A stretch of 6,034 nt of DNA from positions 1-6,034 of the forward strand of contig JARIAA010000201.1 of NCBI GenBank assembly GCA_029264635.1, in the 5' to 3' direction. Below, piece after piece: positions 5,251-6,034 of the stretch. Position numbers and translations under genes: made by a program. Position 1 is the first letter of the stretch, and every line of letters starts with the position of its first letter. The notes under the pieces are model-generated. The model saw nothing but the letters and a program-made list of their open reading frames with translations. It ran no database searches and had not been told where the DNA came from. Source of the stretch: Psychrobacter sp. GTDB lineage: Bacteria; Pseudomonadota; Gammaproteobacteria; Pseudomonadales; Moraxellaceae.

Positions 5251-6034
5251 CGAACTCTACGAGATAAAAACTTGGTTTTCACTTTTGGCAGTACCAAAGC
5301 CAATACCACCAGCAGAGCGGTGATTAGGTTCAAATCTTGCGGTCCAAAGCCAATGCTACGTAGCGTGTCACTGGAGAGAGCAACTTGAATAAACAGCTTA
5401 TATAACACAGCACCTATGATGACAGCAAAGGTAATCAGCCAAATACGTTTGGCTGGGATGATCGTCTCACCAATGATGACCGCGGCAAGACCGATAACAA
5501 TCGTACCAATACCGATAGAGATATCTGCGCCACCTTGAGTCTGTACAAATAGCGCCCCGGCCAACGCAATTAAACCGTTGGAGATTGACATACCAATAAT
5601 GGTCATCCATGAAGTATTAATACCTTGTGCTTGCGCCATGCGCAGGTTTGAACCAGTTGCTCGCATCGATAGACCCGTTTCGGTGCTATAAAACCAGTCC
5701 AAAAACAATTTGGCCAATAAAATAACCATGCCAATAATCAAGCAGCGCATCCAATAGCCGTTGCTATCGTTGACTAGTGTACTAAAAACGGTGGTTTCAC
5801 CTAACAGTGGTAGGTTTGGGGCACCCATAATACGTAAGTTGACCGAATACAGTGCCACCATGACTAAAATACTAGCAAGCAGCTGTAAAATGCCAAGCTT
5901 AACATGCAGCCATGCAGTGAAAATACCTGCGATGGAACCTGCCAGCATTCCAAACACGCAAGCAAGCCACGGATTGAAACCCGCTATGATAGAGATGCCC
6001 GCGACCGCCCCACCTAATGGAAAACTACCATCGG
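5244..6034 (-). CDS. ABC importer permease (BPD_transp_2 / LivH-like, TrpXYZ-like class), N-terminus beyond the window
   Basis: This is the inner-membrane permease of the same importer as the ATPase that follows. The frame stays open to the right edge, so 262 residues are visible and roughly 30 N-terminal ones are missing, judging from the usual length near 295. The first visible residues, DGSFPLGGAVAG, match the early segment of this family and confirm that the GTG at 5955-5957 is internal, not the start. Numbered from the visible end, hydrophobic segments lie at about 7-20, 27-43, 46-62, 96-112, 142-163, 176-191, 197-216 and 235-248. The cytoplasmic coupling loop TETGLSMRATGSN (117-129), which contacts the ATPase, is well preserved, and the tail is basic (KFLSRRVRA). 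The gene for the periplasmic binding protein is expected upstream, outside the window. Family and role are clear; the substrate is uncertain. Confidence 0.9.
   Translation of the reverse strand, partial: DGSFPLGGAVAGISIIAGFNPWLACVFGMLAGSIAGIFTAWLHVKLGILQLLASILVMVALYSVNLRIMGAPNLPLLGETTVFSTLVNDSNGYWMRCLIIGMVILLAKLFLDWFYSTETGLSMRATGSNLRMAQAQGINTSWMTIIGMSISNGLIALAGALFVQTQGGADISIGIGTIVIGLAAVIIGETIIPAKRIWLITFAVIIGAVLYKLFIQVALSSDTLRSIGFGPQDLNLITALLVVLALVLPKVKTKFLSRRVRA

Noticed and set aside
5955..5957. GTG as the start of the permease gene.
   Set aside because: The frame stays open to the window edge, and the upstream codons encode DGSFPLGGAVAG, which matches the family, so the GTG is internal.

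Overview
The window looks like chromosomal DNA of a gammaproteobacterium with moderate GC. The best fit is Moraxellaceae (Psychrobacter- or Acinetobacter-like). This rests on a trimeric autotransporter followed by a TpgA-type SmpA/OmlA lipoprotein, an arrangement known from Acinetobacter, and on overall codon and composition style. The genus is an inference; no rRNA or other marker gene is present.

Layout: (1) Bases 1-644, plus strand: the last 33 codons of a trimeric (YadA-type) autotransporter adhesin, then a 146-residue outer-membrane lipoprotein resembling the N-terminal domain of TpgA. The lipoprotein lacks TpgA's OmpA-like peptidoglycan-binding domain. (2) Bases 692-726: a hairpin with U-tracts on both sides that can terminate transcription from both directions. 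(3) Bases 751-4226, minus strand: a molybdenum module. A YdeP-family molybdopterin oxidoreductase is followed by fdhD, the sulfurtransferase that activates such enzymes. They are probably co-transcribed from a sigma70-like promoter at 4294-4322. (4) Bases 4335-6034, minus strand: the last two genes of an ABC importer of the TrpXYZ-like class, a permease cut by the window edge and a complete ATPase, closed by a rho-independent terminator at 4335-4364. The substrate-binding gene is expected beyond the right edge.

How the genes work together: the adhesin and lipoprotein form a surface-attachment pair, in which the lipoprotein probably helps stabilise or assemble the adhesin at the outer membrane. 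FdhD would sulfurate the bis-MGD cofactor of the YdeP-like enzyme, whose substrate is unknown. The ABC proteins would import a small molecule, possibly an aromatic amino acid. The three modules show no evident functional link to each other.

The points most worth a second look are the adhesin tail and its OmpA-less TpgA-like partner, the stand-alone YdeP/FdhD pair with a dyad in its leader, two adjacent palindromes upstream of fdhD, the N-terminal extension of FdhD, and an 11-base complementarity between the ABC 3' end and the leader of the oxidoreductase. No rRNA, tRNA, CRISPR array, insertion sequence or phage gene was seen.
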